From positions 1 through 62,107 of the forward strand of contig JBGPBV010000023.1 in the NCBI GenBank assembly GCA_041481445.1: a DNA stretch of 62,107 bases. The letters run 5' to 3'. This stretch comes from AA29 sp041481445 (lineage in GTDB: Bacteria; Acidobacteriota; Vicinamibacteria; Fen-336). How positions within the stretch are numbered: the first letter of the stretch is position 1; the number at the start of each line of letters is the position of its first letter. The notes under the pieces are model-generated. The model worked only from the letters and a program-made list of their open reading frames with translations. It did not search any database and was not told the DNA's origin. This document shows positions 17,486-26,119 of this stretch, piece by piece. The position numbers were made by a program, and so were the translations under genes.

Positions 17486-17528
17486 ACGAAGGGCCCAACC
17501 CTACCGTGACGGACGAGGTGGAGGACGG

Positions 17529-20500
17529 TCACACCGGCACGACCTGGCCGAGGGTGGTGAACAGCACCAGGCGCTCCCGCACCGGCCGTCCCAGCGCCTG
17601 GGCCAGCCCGCGGCCGTAGAGCTGGAGCTGGGGGGCATGGTGCGCGGCCTGGGCCAGCGCCTGCTCGGCGGCGATGCCGTCCGTCTTGTAGTCCACGATC
17701 ACCAGCGCGCCATCCTCCTCGAAGACGAGGTCGATCACGCCCTCCAGCAGCTCCCCGCCCTCCGGGAACCACAGGGGCAGCTCGCGCCAGACGCGCGCGG
17801 CCGCTCGTGCCCGTTGCATCACGGGCAGCGCGAGCGCGCGCTCGGCGGCCTCGGCCGCCCGCGCGGCGGCGGCGGCATCCAGCCCGAAGGAGGGGGCCAG
17901 CGCCTCCGCCATGCCCCGCGCGCGCTCCGGCTCGCCCAGCGGCACCCACTCCAGGATCCGATGCACGAGGGATCCGAAGTCGCGGCCGCCGGCGGCCCCG
18001 ACCGCGATGACCGCGGCGGGGGCCTGGCGCAGCGCGGCCCGGGTCACGGAGGTGGGCAGGAACGGCCGGTAGGACGCCGATTCCACCAGGTCACGGCGTG
18101 CCGCGTCCCACCGTGCACCGGCGGTGTCCTCCCCGCCCGCCTCCGCGAGCTCGCGGAGATCGGCGATGCGCTCCTCGCGCTCGGCGGCCGGCGGATCGCC
18201 CGCCTGGACGATGCGGACGTCGGCGTCGGATTGCGACGGGAGCTGCGCGATCAGGTCCTTCCAGAAGGCGCCCACCCGCGCGTCCGCGGGGGGCCTGGGG
18301 ACCACGAGCAGGTCGCGCGCCCGGGTACAGGCCACGTAGAGCAGCCGTCGCGCCTCCGCGTTCGAGCGCACCTTCTCCTTCGCGGACAGGACGTCCCATC
18401 CCGGGGGCTGGCAGCCTTCGCGGAAGCCCACCGCGATCGTGCCCTCCGCCCATTGGGCGACGAGGTCGACGGGCGTGCGGTAGTCGTCGGCGGTGTCGTA
18501 GAGCGCGACCACCGGCGCCTCCAGCCCCTTGGCCTTGTGGATGGACAGGATGCGCACGGTGTCGGGGTCGCCCGGGCGCGTCACCGGCAGGTCCGGCTCC
18601 TCGCGGGCGGTCCGAATGCGCTCCTCCAGGAGGCGGATGAAGCCCCGTACCGTGAGGACGCCGAGGTCGGAGGCCTTGCGCGCGAGCACCACGACCTTCT
18701 CCAGGTTCGCGACCTGCGCCTCTCCCCGCCGCGTGCCGGTCAGGGCGGCCAGGATGCGCGTCTCGTCGTAGAGGCGCTCGATCAGGGCGGGCACGGAGAG
18801 CGACGTGCGCCGCCGGTGCAGCTCCCCGAGCAGGGCGAGGGCGGGGGCGACGGTGGCCGCGCTCTCGGGGGCCTCGCCGCCCGGCTCGCCGCCGATCCAG
18901 AGGCCCCCGCCCGCCAGCGCGTAGGCGACGATGTCGCGGTCGCTCACCCCGCAGAAGGACGAGCGGAGCGCGGCCACCAGGCTCAGGCGGTCGGAGGGGT
19001 CGTCGAGCGCGCGCAGGACGGCCAGGACCTCGTGCACCTCCTGCCGGTCGAAGAACGACTTGCCCCCCTCGACCGTGAAGCGCAGCCCGGCCGCCTCGAG
19101 CGCCTCCTCCAGCGGGCGCATCTGGGTGAGCCGACGCGCCAGCACCATGACGTCGCCGGCGCGGCTGGGGCGGTCGGCGCCCGTCTGCACGTCACGCACC
19201 ACGTGCCCGCCCCGCGCCAGATCGGAAACGAGGGCGGAGAGGGCGCGGGCCTCCGCGCGCAGCAGGTCCTCGCCGTCCGCGAAGGGGGCGTCGAAGCGGA
19301 GGGCGAGGACGGAGGGCTCCTCGCTCAGCCCCGGAGGGGGCGCGATGGCCTCGTAGGCGGGCTGGCCGGCCTCGTCCGAGGGCGTGATGAGCGCCGCGAA
19401 CGCGCGGTTCACGAACCGAAGGATGGCGGGCCGGGAGCGGAAGTTCTGGGTGAGGTGCAGGACCCCGTGCCCGGCCCGCGACGCCGCCTCCGTGGAGATG
19501 CGGCGGAACAGGGACACGTCGGCCCGGCGGAAGCGGTAGATCGACTGCTTGGCGTCGCCCACCACGACCAGGGCCCCCGGCCGTCCGTCCGTGAGCAGCT
19601 CCGCCACCTCGACCTGGAGGGGGTCGGTGTCCTGGAACTCGTCGATGATCACGAAGCGGAAGCGCTCGCGGAAGTGACGCCGCACCGCCTCGCTCCTCGC
19701 GAGCGCGTCGCGGGCCAGGAGCAGCAGGTCCAGGAAGTCGAGCACGCCCCGCTCGCGCTTGCGCGCGTCGTAGCGGGCCACGACCTCCAGGACGGACCGG
19801 ACCAGCCGGCCGTGGAGGGCGGCGCTGCTGGCCGCCTTCCAGGCGGCGGCGGCCTGGCCGGTCCAGGCCGCGATCGCGCGGCCCTCGTCGAGGGCTTCCG
19901 GCGTCGCCCAGTGCCCCTTGTGGCCGAAGTGGCGCGGGACGATCGAGAGCGTACGCAGGTAGGTCACCAGGGCCTCGCCCTCGAGCCCCTCCGCTCCCGC
20001 GGCGAAGGTCACGAGGGCGAGGAGCCTGGCCCCGAGGGCGTCGCCGTCCTTCACCTTGTCGAGCAGCGCACCGGCCCGGGCGGCCTGGGCCAGGAGGTCG
20101 CGCCGCCAGGCGGTGGCGTCGAGGGTGGCCTCCGCGACCAGCGGCCGCAGGTCGCGCTGGTCCACCAGCGTGCGGGCCAGGCCCCGCAGGGAGGACCGCT
20201 CGCCCCAGCCGTCCGCCTGGATCGGGATCCCCGAGTCCACCGCCGCCATCAGGGTCGCATCCCCCGCCACCAGCCGCTCGGTCATCCACTCGTCCCAGGC
20301 CTCGGCGAAGAGGACGTCCATCTCGGCGTCGTCGGCCACGCGGAACCCGGGGGGCACGCCGCACTCCAGCGGGCGCTCGCCCAGGAGGGCCGCGCAGAGG
20401 GCGTGGATGGTGGAGACCTGGGCCCGCTCGAGGACTTCGAGAGCGGCCTCCGCGCGTCCCCGCTCCTCGGCCGGCCGTCCCAGGTCCGCGCGCGCCCGCT

Positions 20501-20726
20501 CCAGGCGCTCGCGGAGGCGCAGCTTCATGGTGGTGGCGGCGTTCTCGGTGAACGTGACCGCCGCGATCTGGTCCAGGCGCGCCGTCCCCGTGCGGACGAG
20601 CGACTCGATGCGGTCGACGAGGAGGGTGGTCTTGCCGGTGCCGGCCCCGGCCTCGAGCACGAAGCTGGTGCCGTGGTCCCGGCGGGCCCGCTCGCGTGCG
20701 TCCTGGTCGACGGGGGTGAAGCTCAC
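17529..20726 (-). CDS. addA: AddA/RecB-type ATP-dependent helicase-nuclease subunit
   Basis: 1,065 residues. UvrD-family superfamily 1 helicase: Walker A GAGTGKTTL near residue 30, AVTFTENAA (motif Ia), IIDEFQDTDPLQ (motif II), VVGDAKQSIYRFR (motif III), LTQNFRSRPAIL (motif IV) and SIHKAKGLEAPVV (motif V). The C-terminal 130 residues hold a RecB-type PD-(D/E)xK nuclease core (GVIDLVFE...LVIVDYKTD). The GTG start at 20726 overlaps the stop of the upstream AddB-like gene by GTGA, so the two are coupled. Product: one arm of an AddAB-like double-strand-break-processing enzyme in recombination repair. No Chi-recognition claim can be made. The gene is convergent with the TonB receptor, 43 bases apart, with no obvious terminator between. 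Confidence 0.93.
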   Translation of the reverse strand: MSFTPVDQDARERARRDHGTSFVLEAGAGTGKTTLLVDRIESLVRTGTARLDQIAAVTFTENAATTMKLRLRERLERARADLGRPAEERGRAEAALEVLERAQVSTIHALCAALLGERPLECGVPPGFRVADDAEMDVLFAEAWDEWMTERLVAGDATLMAAVDSGIPIQADGWGERSSLRGLARTLVDQRDLRPLVAEATLDATAWRRDLLAQAARAGALLDKVKDGDALGARLLALVTFAAGAEGLEGEALVTYLRTLSIVPRHFGHKGHWATPEALDEGRAIAAWTGQAAAAWKAASSAALHGRLVRSVLEVVARYDARKRERGVLDFLDLLLLARDALARSEAVRRHFRERFRFVIIDEFQDTDPLQVEVAELLTDGRPGALVVVGDAKQSIYRFRRADVSLFRRISTEAASRAGHGVLHLTQNFRSRPAILRFVNRAFAALITPSDEAGQPAYEAIAPPPGLSEEPSVLALRFDAPFADGEDLLRAEARALSALVSDLARGGHVVRDVQTGADRPSRAGDVMVLARRLTQMRPLEEALEAAGLRFTVEGGKSFFDRQEVHEVLAVLRALDDPSDRLSLVAALRSSFCGVSDRDIVAYALAGGGLWIGGEPGGEAPESAATVAPALALLGELHRRRTSLSVPALIERLYDETRILAALTGTRRGEAQVANLEKVVVLARKASDLGVLTVRGFIRLLEERIRTAREEPDLPVTRPGDPDTVRILSIHKAKGLEAPVVALYDTADDYRTPVDLVAQWAEGTIAVGFREGCQPPGWDVLSAKEKVRSNAEARRLLYVACTRARDLLVVPRPPADARVGAFWKDLIAQLPSQSDADVRIVQAGDPPAAEREERIADLRELAEAGGEDTAGARWDAARRDLVESASYRPFLPTSVTRAALRQAPAAVIAVGAAGGRDFGSLVHRILEWVPLGEPERARGMAEALAPSFGLDAAAAARAAEAAERALALPVMQRARAAARVWRELPLWFPEGGELLEGVIDLVFEEDGALVIVDYKTDGIAAEQALAQAAHHAPQLQLYGRGLAQALGRPVRERLVLFTTLGQVVPV

Positions 20727-23700
20727 GTCACGTCCCTCAGGCGCAGGACCTGCTGCACGCGCGGGTCGTTGATCTTGAGCTGCCGGCGGCGCTGCAGGAG
20801 GGGCGTGGGCCCGCAGACGACCTTGTAGTCGCACCACTCGCAGGCGGAGGGCTCCTGCACGAAGTGGCCCTTGGCGATGGCGTCGACCAGGCCGCGCAGG
20901 AGGGCGCGGAAGGAGTCGGACCGCACGGCCGCGGGGTCCACCGCCACCTGCCGGCCGCCGTCCACGTAGTCGAGGAAGGCCTCGACCACCGGCGTCTCCG
21001 GGAAGATGCGGGCGGCGGCCAGGATGTAGAACGGGATCTGGAGCTGCCGGCCCCCACGGAACACTCCGCCGTCGTCGCGCGGGGCCCGGCCCGTCTTGTA
21101 GTCGCGCAGGACGAGGGTGCCGTCCGGGCGCCGGTCGATGCGGTCGATCTTGCCGGAGACGCGCAGGGTGCGCCCGTCCCCGAGGTCGATGGCGAGCGCT
21201 TCCGCGAGGTGGGGCTCGCCCGCCGCCGCCTCGCGGGTGAGGCCGAAGCCGAGCTCGAAATGCGCGGGCACCGTGCCGCGCATGGTCTCGACCTCCCGCT
21301 GGAACCACTCGCGCACGGTGGCCTGGAAGCGCGCGCGCTCCTTCTCCCACAGCGCGGTGAAGCGCGGCGGGCTCCTGGCCACCAGCTCGTCCAGCCGCTC
21401 GTCCGCGATCTCCTCCAGGCGCCGGCGCAGCTCGGGCCGGTCGCGCAGCGGCAGCTCGCCCTCGTCGCGGCGCTCGCGCAGGAAGACCTCCGCCACCTCG
21501 TGGAAGAGGAGGCCGCGCTCCAGGGGATCGAGCCGCCGGCGCTCCTCCGGCTCCTCCACCGGCTCCAGGCGCAGCACGCATTCGAGGAGGTACTGGAAGC
21601 CGCAGCGCGCGAACACGGCCAGGCGGCTGGCCGAGATCGGCCAGGGCGCGGTCACGGGGTCGAGCTTCCGCGCCACCTCCGCCGCCACCTCCGGCCGCAC
21701 GCCGTCCCGGGGGGCGAACGCGACGAGCCCGTCGTAGGCGGTGAGCTGGCTCGACCAGCGCGCGCGCGCGCTCAGGTGCGACTGCTTGAAGAAGGGCGAG
21801 CCGCCGGCGATGGCCAGGGCGGCCGCGCGTCCTCCCGCGCGCACGCGCCGCCGGTCGCGCTCCGAGCGGTCGAGGGCCAGCTCGAGGGGCATCTCGTCGA
21901 TCGCGTCCTCCCGCACGATGCGCTCGAGGTCGGAGGTCCCCAGCGACCGTCCCTCGCGCGCGGCGGCCGCGGCCACGAAGAACAGCGAGGGCATGCGCTC
22001 GCGTCCGGTGCGGGCGTCCGCGCGGGGATAGGAGAGGATGAGGCGCTCGGTGGCCTGCCCGAGCGCGCGCTGGAAGGCGCGCCGCTCGGCCCGGAGGCGG
22101 TCCTGGGCGGTGGGCAGGGGGCCGGGCTCGTGGTCGGCGCGGGCGGCGCCCTCGCCGGAGGCGGCGATCGGGACCGCCTCTGGCTCGTCCTCGTCGAAGA
22201 GCGAGAGCTGTCGCCGCGCGGTCCCCGCGCGCGCCGGCCGGCGATCGCTCGCCGGCGTGGAGGAGGGTCTGGCCGCGACCTCGCGCAGGGCCTCGCGCTC
22301 GGCGTCGAGAAGGAACGGATCCGGCCGGATCACGCCGGGATAGCCGCCCTCCACCAGGCCGGGGATGGCGACGACGCGGAAGGGCAGGCCGGCCAGCGCG
22401 TCCATCGCCCCCACGTGGACGGCGCCCGTGGCCACCGGGTCCAGCGGCAGCCGCTCCCACTCGAATCGCGCCTCCAGGACGCGCTCGACCTCGCGCCAGG
22501 GCGCGCGCGGTCCGAGGAAGCCGAGGGACCCGAGGTCGGCCACGACGTCCGCCACCGCCTGGCGGTCGCGCTCGCCCGCGACCCACTGGTCGAGCACGCC
22601 GCGCAAGCGCGTGGACCATTCCGGCCAGGCCGCCTCGCCGTCGAGGCTGTCGAGCGTGCCCGACAACAGCTCGACCACGCGCAGCAGGGCCTCGGCGTCG
22701 GCGGCGCGGCGTCGGCGGCGCTGGGCCCGGTCCGGATCGGCCTCTCGCCCCGCCTCCTCGTGCTCGGTCTCCGCGCACCCGCGCAGCCCGACCATCCAGC
22801 GGTCCAGCCCGGAGACGATGCCGACCTCGCGGCTGAGCGCGTCCCATTGTGCGGGGCGGGGCGTCACGTCCTCGCCGAGCATCTCCGCGAACGGGACGGG
22901 CGCGAAGGTCAGGAACTCCATGACTTCCGCGCGCGGGAGGCCGCGGCACCGGAACAGGAGCAGCAGCGAGCGCGCGGTGCGTCCGAACCGCAGGGGCAGT
23001 GACGGATGGAGGCGGTAGGGAACACCCAGACGGGCGAGGAGGTCGGTGAACAGCGGAGCGTAGTCCGCGGGCCGGGGCAGGATGACGCCCATGTCCTCGA
23101 AGGCCACGCCGCGCTCGGCCTCGCGGACGAGGGCGCGCACGATCGCCCGCACCTCGGCCGCCTCCCCGGGCGCGGTCACGAGGTCCACCGACTCGTCGGC
23201 CGCCGCCGGGCCCGCGGGGGGCTCGAACAGTCGGGCCTTCACGCGCTCGAGGGCGGCCGGGCTCGCTCCCGCCGAACCCGCCGTGGGAGGCGCGATCGGG
23301 GCCAGGGACGTCTGCGCCCAGGTCGTCTCGCGGATTCCGTGGGCGCCGGCCCATTGCGCGAAGCCGGACGCGCGCAATGCGTCCGGCCGCGTCCGCGCGA
23401 GCTGCCGCACCGGGAACCGCTCGGCCAGGGCGGCGACCAGCGCGCGCTCCACCGCGTCCAGCTCCAGGTCGTCCACGACGAGCACCTCCGCCCCCTCGAG
23501 CCAGTGCGCGTCGGCGAGGCGCTCCCGCGCGGCGCGGAACAACGTGGCGTGGTCGGCGAAGCGCCCCTCCACGCGCTCGTGGAAGCGGCGATGGAGATCG
23601 GCCACCGCGCGGAGGCGCTCGCGGTCCTCGGCCGTGGTCGCCCTGGCGATGGCGGCGTCGAGCCGGCCGGGGTCGAGGCCGGCGCGCCTCAGCTCGGACA

Positions 23701-23989
23701 GGGTACGGGCGAGGGCCACCGCCACGCGCGCATGCGGCACGGCGGGATCGAGCTTGAGGCCGTGGCGGCCCTCGAGCAGGCGCGAGGCCACGAGCGCGGC
23801 GTGGCCGGCGTCCCAGGCCTGGAGGCCGCGTCCCAGGAGCGCGGGCTCGGCGACCGCGCGCGCGAGGTCGTTCAGGGTGAGGGGATAGAGGCCGGCCACG
23901 GCACGGCCGGTGGAGGCGAGCCGGCGGGGAATCTCCATGCCCGCCGCCCGGGAGGGCACGAGGAGGACGAGAGGGCCCGAACGCACCAT
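20723..23989 (-). CDS. addB: AddB-type nuclease subunit with iron-staple cysteines
   Basis: 1,088 residues from ATG 23989; the frame is open further upstream but becomes arginine-rich and improbable. The N-terminal half is a degenerate helicase-like region of the AddB/inactivated RecC type. The C-terminal part is a PD-(D/E)xK nuclease with GKIDRIDRR and LVLRDYKTGR. One cysteine upstream of the nuclease (FARCGFQYLLEC) and a late CEWCDYKVVC cluster match the 4Fe-4S iron staple of AddB nucleases. It lies just upstream of, and overlaps, the AddA-like gene. Together they make a heterodimeric recombination nuclease. Divergent from the small membrane protein gene at 24096, sharing a 12-base TATATATA dyad. 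Assignment is based on motifs and gene order; AdnAB would be the nearest alternative. Confidence 0.88.
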   Translation of the reverse strand: MVRSGPLVLLVPSRAAGMEIPRRLASTGRAVAGLYPLTLNDLARAVAEPALLGRGLQAWDAGHAALVASRLLEGRHGLKLDPAVPHARVAVALARTLSELRRAGLDPGRLDAAIARATTAEDRERLRAVADLHRRFHERVEGRFADHATLFRAARERLADAHWLEGAEVLVVDDLELDAVERALVAALAERFPVRQLARTRPDALRASGFAQWAGAHGIRETTWAQTSLAPIAPPTAGSAGASPAALERVKARLFEPPAGPAAADESVDLVTAPGEAAEVRAIVRALVREAERGVAFEDMGVILPRPADYAPLFTDLLARLGVPYRLHPSLPLRFGRTARSLLLLFRCRGLPRAEVMEFLTFAPVPFAEMLGEDVTPRPAQWDALSREVGIVSGLDRWMVGLRGCAETEHEEAGREADPDRAQRRRRRAADAEALLRVVELLSGTLDSLDGEAAWPEWSTRLRGVLDQWVAGERDRQAVADVVADLGSLGFLGPRAPWREVERVLEARFEWERLPLDPVATGAVHVGAMDALAGLPFRVVAIPGLVEGGYPGVIRPDPFLLDAEREALREVAARPSSTPASDRRPARAGTARRQLSLFDEDEPEAVPIAASGEGAARADHEPGPLPTAQDRLRAERRAFQRALGQATERLILSYPRADARTGRERMPSLFFVAAAAAREGRSLGTSDLERIVREDAIDEMPLELALDRSERDRRRVRAGGRAAALAIAGGSPFFKQSHLSARARWSSQLTAYDGLVAFAPRDGVRPEVAAEVARKLDPVTAPWPISASRLAVFARCGFQYLLECVLRLEPVEEPEERRRLDPLERGLLFHEVAEVFLRERRDEGELPLRDRPELRRRLEEIADERLDELVARSPPRFTALWEKERARFQATVREWFQREVETMRGTVPAHFELGFGLTREAAAGEPHLAEALAIDLGDGRTLRVSGKIDRIDRRPDGTLVLRDYKTGRAPRDDGGVFRGGRQLQIPFYILAAARIFPETPVVEAFLDYVDGGRQVAVDPAAVRSDSFRALLRGLVDAIAKGHFVQEPSACEWCDYKVVCGPTPLLQRRRQLKINDPRVQQVLRLRDVT

Positions 23990-24067
23990 CGAATCATAGC
24001 CGCGCGGACGGCTGGGATCGGACCGCGTCGACCGACCTTCCACGACGGCACGTTCCTTGCTGTGTCC

Positions 24068-24079
24068 CCTATATATAGG
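24068..24079. promoter_or_regulatory. Palindromic TATA element between divergent genes
   Basis: CCTATATATAGG is a perfect 12-base palindrome in a region of otherwise about 70% GC. On either strand it offers a TATATA -10 hexamer, for the small membrane protein gene (+) and for addB (-). I see no good -35 hexamer on either side. A regulator operator is the alternative reading. Confidence 0.4.
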
Positions 24080-24095
24080 CAGCAAAGGAGCCGCA

Positions 24096-24665
24096 ATGAC
24101 CAGTTCCCAGATTTTGATCGCCGTGATCGCCGGCGTGGTCCTCCTCGTCGTGCTCGCGATCTCGATCGCCGTGCGGAAGCGACGGACCCGCGGGCTCACG
24201 GACAAGTTCGGGCCGGAGTATACGCGGACGGTGGAGGCCGCCGGAAAGGTGTCCAAGGCGGAAGCGGAGCTGGAGGCGCGCACCAAGCGCGTCGAGCAGC
24301 TCGAGATCCGGCCGCTCACCACGGCCGAGCGCGACCGCCATGCCCATCTCTGGCGCCTGGCCCAGGAGCACTTCGTGGACAGCCCGGCGATGGCGGTGGC
24401 GGAGGCGGACCAGCTCGTGACGGAAGTCATGCGCATGCGCGGGTACCCGATGGCCGACTTCGAGCAGCGCGCGGCCGACATCTCGGTCGCCCATCCCCAC
24501 CTGATGAGCAACTACCGCGCCGCCCACGACATCGCGGTGAGCAGCGCGGGATCCCAGTCACGCACCGAAGACCTGCGACAGGCCATGGTCCATTACCGCG
24601 CGCTCTTCGAGGAGCTGCTGGGGCCGGTCCCGGTGGTGAAGGAGCCCGAGCTGGTCGCGCACTGA
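24096..24665 (+). CDS. Conserved single-pass membrane protein of unknown function
   Basis: 189 residues from ATG 24096 with an excellent AAAGGAG site 5 bases upstream. One N-terminal transmembrane helix (about 6-25) is followed by a basic segment, then FGPEYxRTV, a helical K-A-E-L stretch, KRVEQLEIRPLTTAER and FEQRAADISVAHP. The C-terminal DLRQAMVHYRALFEELL forms another helix. I recognise this as a family widespread in soil bacteria and annotated only as hypothetical; its soluble part should face the cytoplasm. It is divergent from addB and 60 bases ahead of the amino-acid permease gene, with no operon evidence beyond orientation. Function unknown. Confidence 0.88.
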   Translation: MTSSQILIAVIAGVVLLVVLAISIAVRKRRTRGLTDKFGPEYTRTVEAAGKVSKAEAELEARTKRVEQLEIRPLTTAERDRHAHLWRLAQEHFVDSPAMAVAEADQLVTEVMRMRGYPMADFEQRAADISVAHPHLMSNYRAAHDIAVSSAGSQSRTEDLRQAMVHYRALFEELLGPVPVVKEPELVAH

Positions 24666-24724
24666 GCGCGGTCTGGCGCCCGGTGTTTGACCGGTCGCCC
24701 GGAGGCAGATAGCCTCGCCGGCGG

Positions 24725-26119
24725 ATGGCTTCTCCCGGGCCCGCCGCCCCAGGTGAGAAGGACGCGGGGCGGCCAGAGCTGCTCCGCGTCCTCGGCGCGC
24801 GCGACGGCGCGCTCATCACCATCGGCGGGATCGTCGGGACCGGCATCTTCCTGACCACCGCCGACATGGCGCGGGCGCTTCCGCATCCGGGGCTCATCCT
24901 CCTCGTCTGGATCGTGGGGGGCCTGCTCACGCTCGCGGGCGCCCTCACCTACGCCGAGCTCGGCGTTCTCTATCCGCGCGCGGGGGGGATCTATCACTTC
25001 CTGAAGGAGGCCTATGGCCCGCTGTGGGGGTTCCTCTACGGCTGGGCCAGCTTCTTCGTGATCATGAGCGGCGGCATCGCCGCCCTGGCCGTCGGCTTCG
25101 GCGAGTACCTGGGCAGCTTCTTCCCCACGCTGTCCACGTCCCAGGTGATCTTCGCGGTGCGGCTGGGGTCACGGAGCTGGACGGTCAACGGGGGCCAGCT
25201 CACGGGCGCAGTCGCGATCCTCGTCCTCACCCTCGTCAACCAGGTCGGCGTCAAGCAGGGCGCGGGCGTGCAGAACGCCTTGACCGCGCTCAAGGTCGCC
25301 GGCCTGGGCGTCTTCGTGCTGCTCGCCTTCGGCCGCCCGGCCTCCGGGATCACTCCCCTGACCGCTCCCGCGCCCCACGGAGCGCTGGCCGGATTCGGGG
25401 TGGCGATGATCGCCGCTCTCTGGACCTACGACGGCTGGTACAACCTCACCTTCTCGGCGGGGGAGATGAAGGACCCCGGGCGCAGCCTGCCCGTCGGGCT
25501 CATCGCGGGCACGGTGATCGTGGGAGTGCTCTACACCCTCATCAACCTCGTCTACGTCCGCACCCTGCCCATCGAGGCCGTGCAGGCCAGCCCGCGCATC
25601 GCGGAGGCGGTGGCTTCGGCACGGCTCGGACCCACGGGCGCGCGCCTGGTCGCGGCGGCGGTGGTGGTGTCCGCGTTCGGGTGCCTGTCCGCCACGATCC
25701 TGAGCTGCTCGCGCATCTACCAGCCCATGGCCGCGGACGGCGTGTTCTTCCGGTCCCTGGCCGAGATCCACCCGCGCTGGCGCACGCCCGCGCGCAGCCT
25801 CTGGGCCCAGAGCCTGTGGGCGACCGTGCTCACCCTCTCCGGCACCTACGACCAGCTCTACACGTACGTGGTCTTCGCGGGCGTCCTGTTCCACACCGCC
25901 ACCGGGGCGGCGGTGTTCGCGCTGCGGCGCACGCGTCCGGACGCGCCGCGGCCGTACCGCGTGTGGGGCTACCCCGTCGTGCCCGCGATGTTCATCCTGT
26001 CGTCGCTGGTCCTGGTGGGGAACACCCTGCGCGAGCGCCCGCGGGAGTCGATCCTGGGGCTCGTGTTCGTCGCCCTTGGCGTCGTGGCCTACTGGGGCTG
26101 GCGCCGCCGCGCCGGCTAG
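24725..26119 (+). CDS. APC-family amino-acid permease
   Basis: 464 residues with about 12 hydrophobic segments. The family signature GGIVGTGIF lies in the first helix (near residue 33-41), and PRAGGIYHFLKEAYGP corresponds to the conserved motif after helix 2. This matches the amino acid-polyamine-organocation superfamily (PF13520), LAT/SLC7-like in order of helices. The substrate is unknown, probably a neutral or basic amino acid taken up by H+ symport or exchange. Its TAG stop interlocks with the stop of the convergent histidine kinase gene within a single CTAG (26116-26119), leaving no room for a terminator between them. Confidence 0.93.
   Translation: MASPGPAAPGEKDAGRPELLRVLGARDGALITIGGIVGTGIFLTTADMARALPHPGLILLVWIVGGLLTLAGALTYAELGVLYPRAGGIYHFLKEAYGPLWGFLYGWASFFVIMSGGIAALAVGFGEYLGSFFPTLSTSQVIFAVRLGSRSWTVNGGQLTGAVAILVLTLVNQVGVKQGAGVQNALTALKVAGLGVFVLLAFGRPASGITPLTAPAPHGALAGFGVAMIAALWTYDGWYNLTFSAGEMKDPGRSLPVGLIAGTVIVGVLYTLINLVYVRTLPIEAVQASPRIAEAVASARLGPTGARLVAAAVVVSAFGCLSATILSCSRIYQPMAADGVFFRSLAEIHPRWRTPARSLWAQSLWATVLTLSGTYDQLYTYVVFAGVLFHTATGAAVFALRRTRPDAPRPYRVWGYPVVPAMFILSSLVLVGNTLRERPRESILGLVFVALGVVAYWGWRRRAG

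Noticed and set aside
17637..20828. 1,063-codon plus-strand open frame over the addA region
   Set aside because: No recognisable motifs, while the minus strand shows all UvrD helicase motifs; a composition artefact.
20727..23354. Extension of the addA frame far upstream, giving a 1,941-residue protein
   Set aside because: The added part is arginine/proline-rich and lies over addB; the GTG at 20726 with a GTGA overlap is the natural start.
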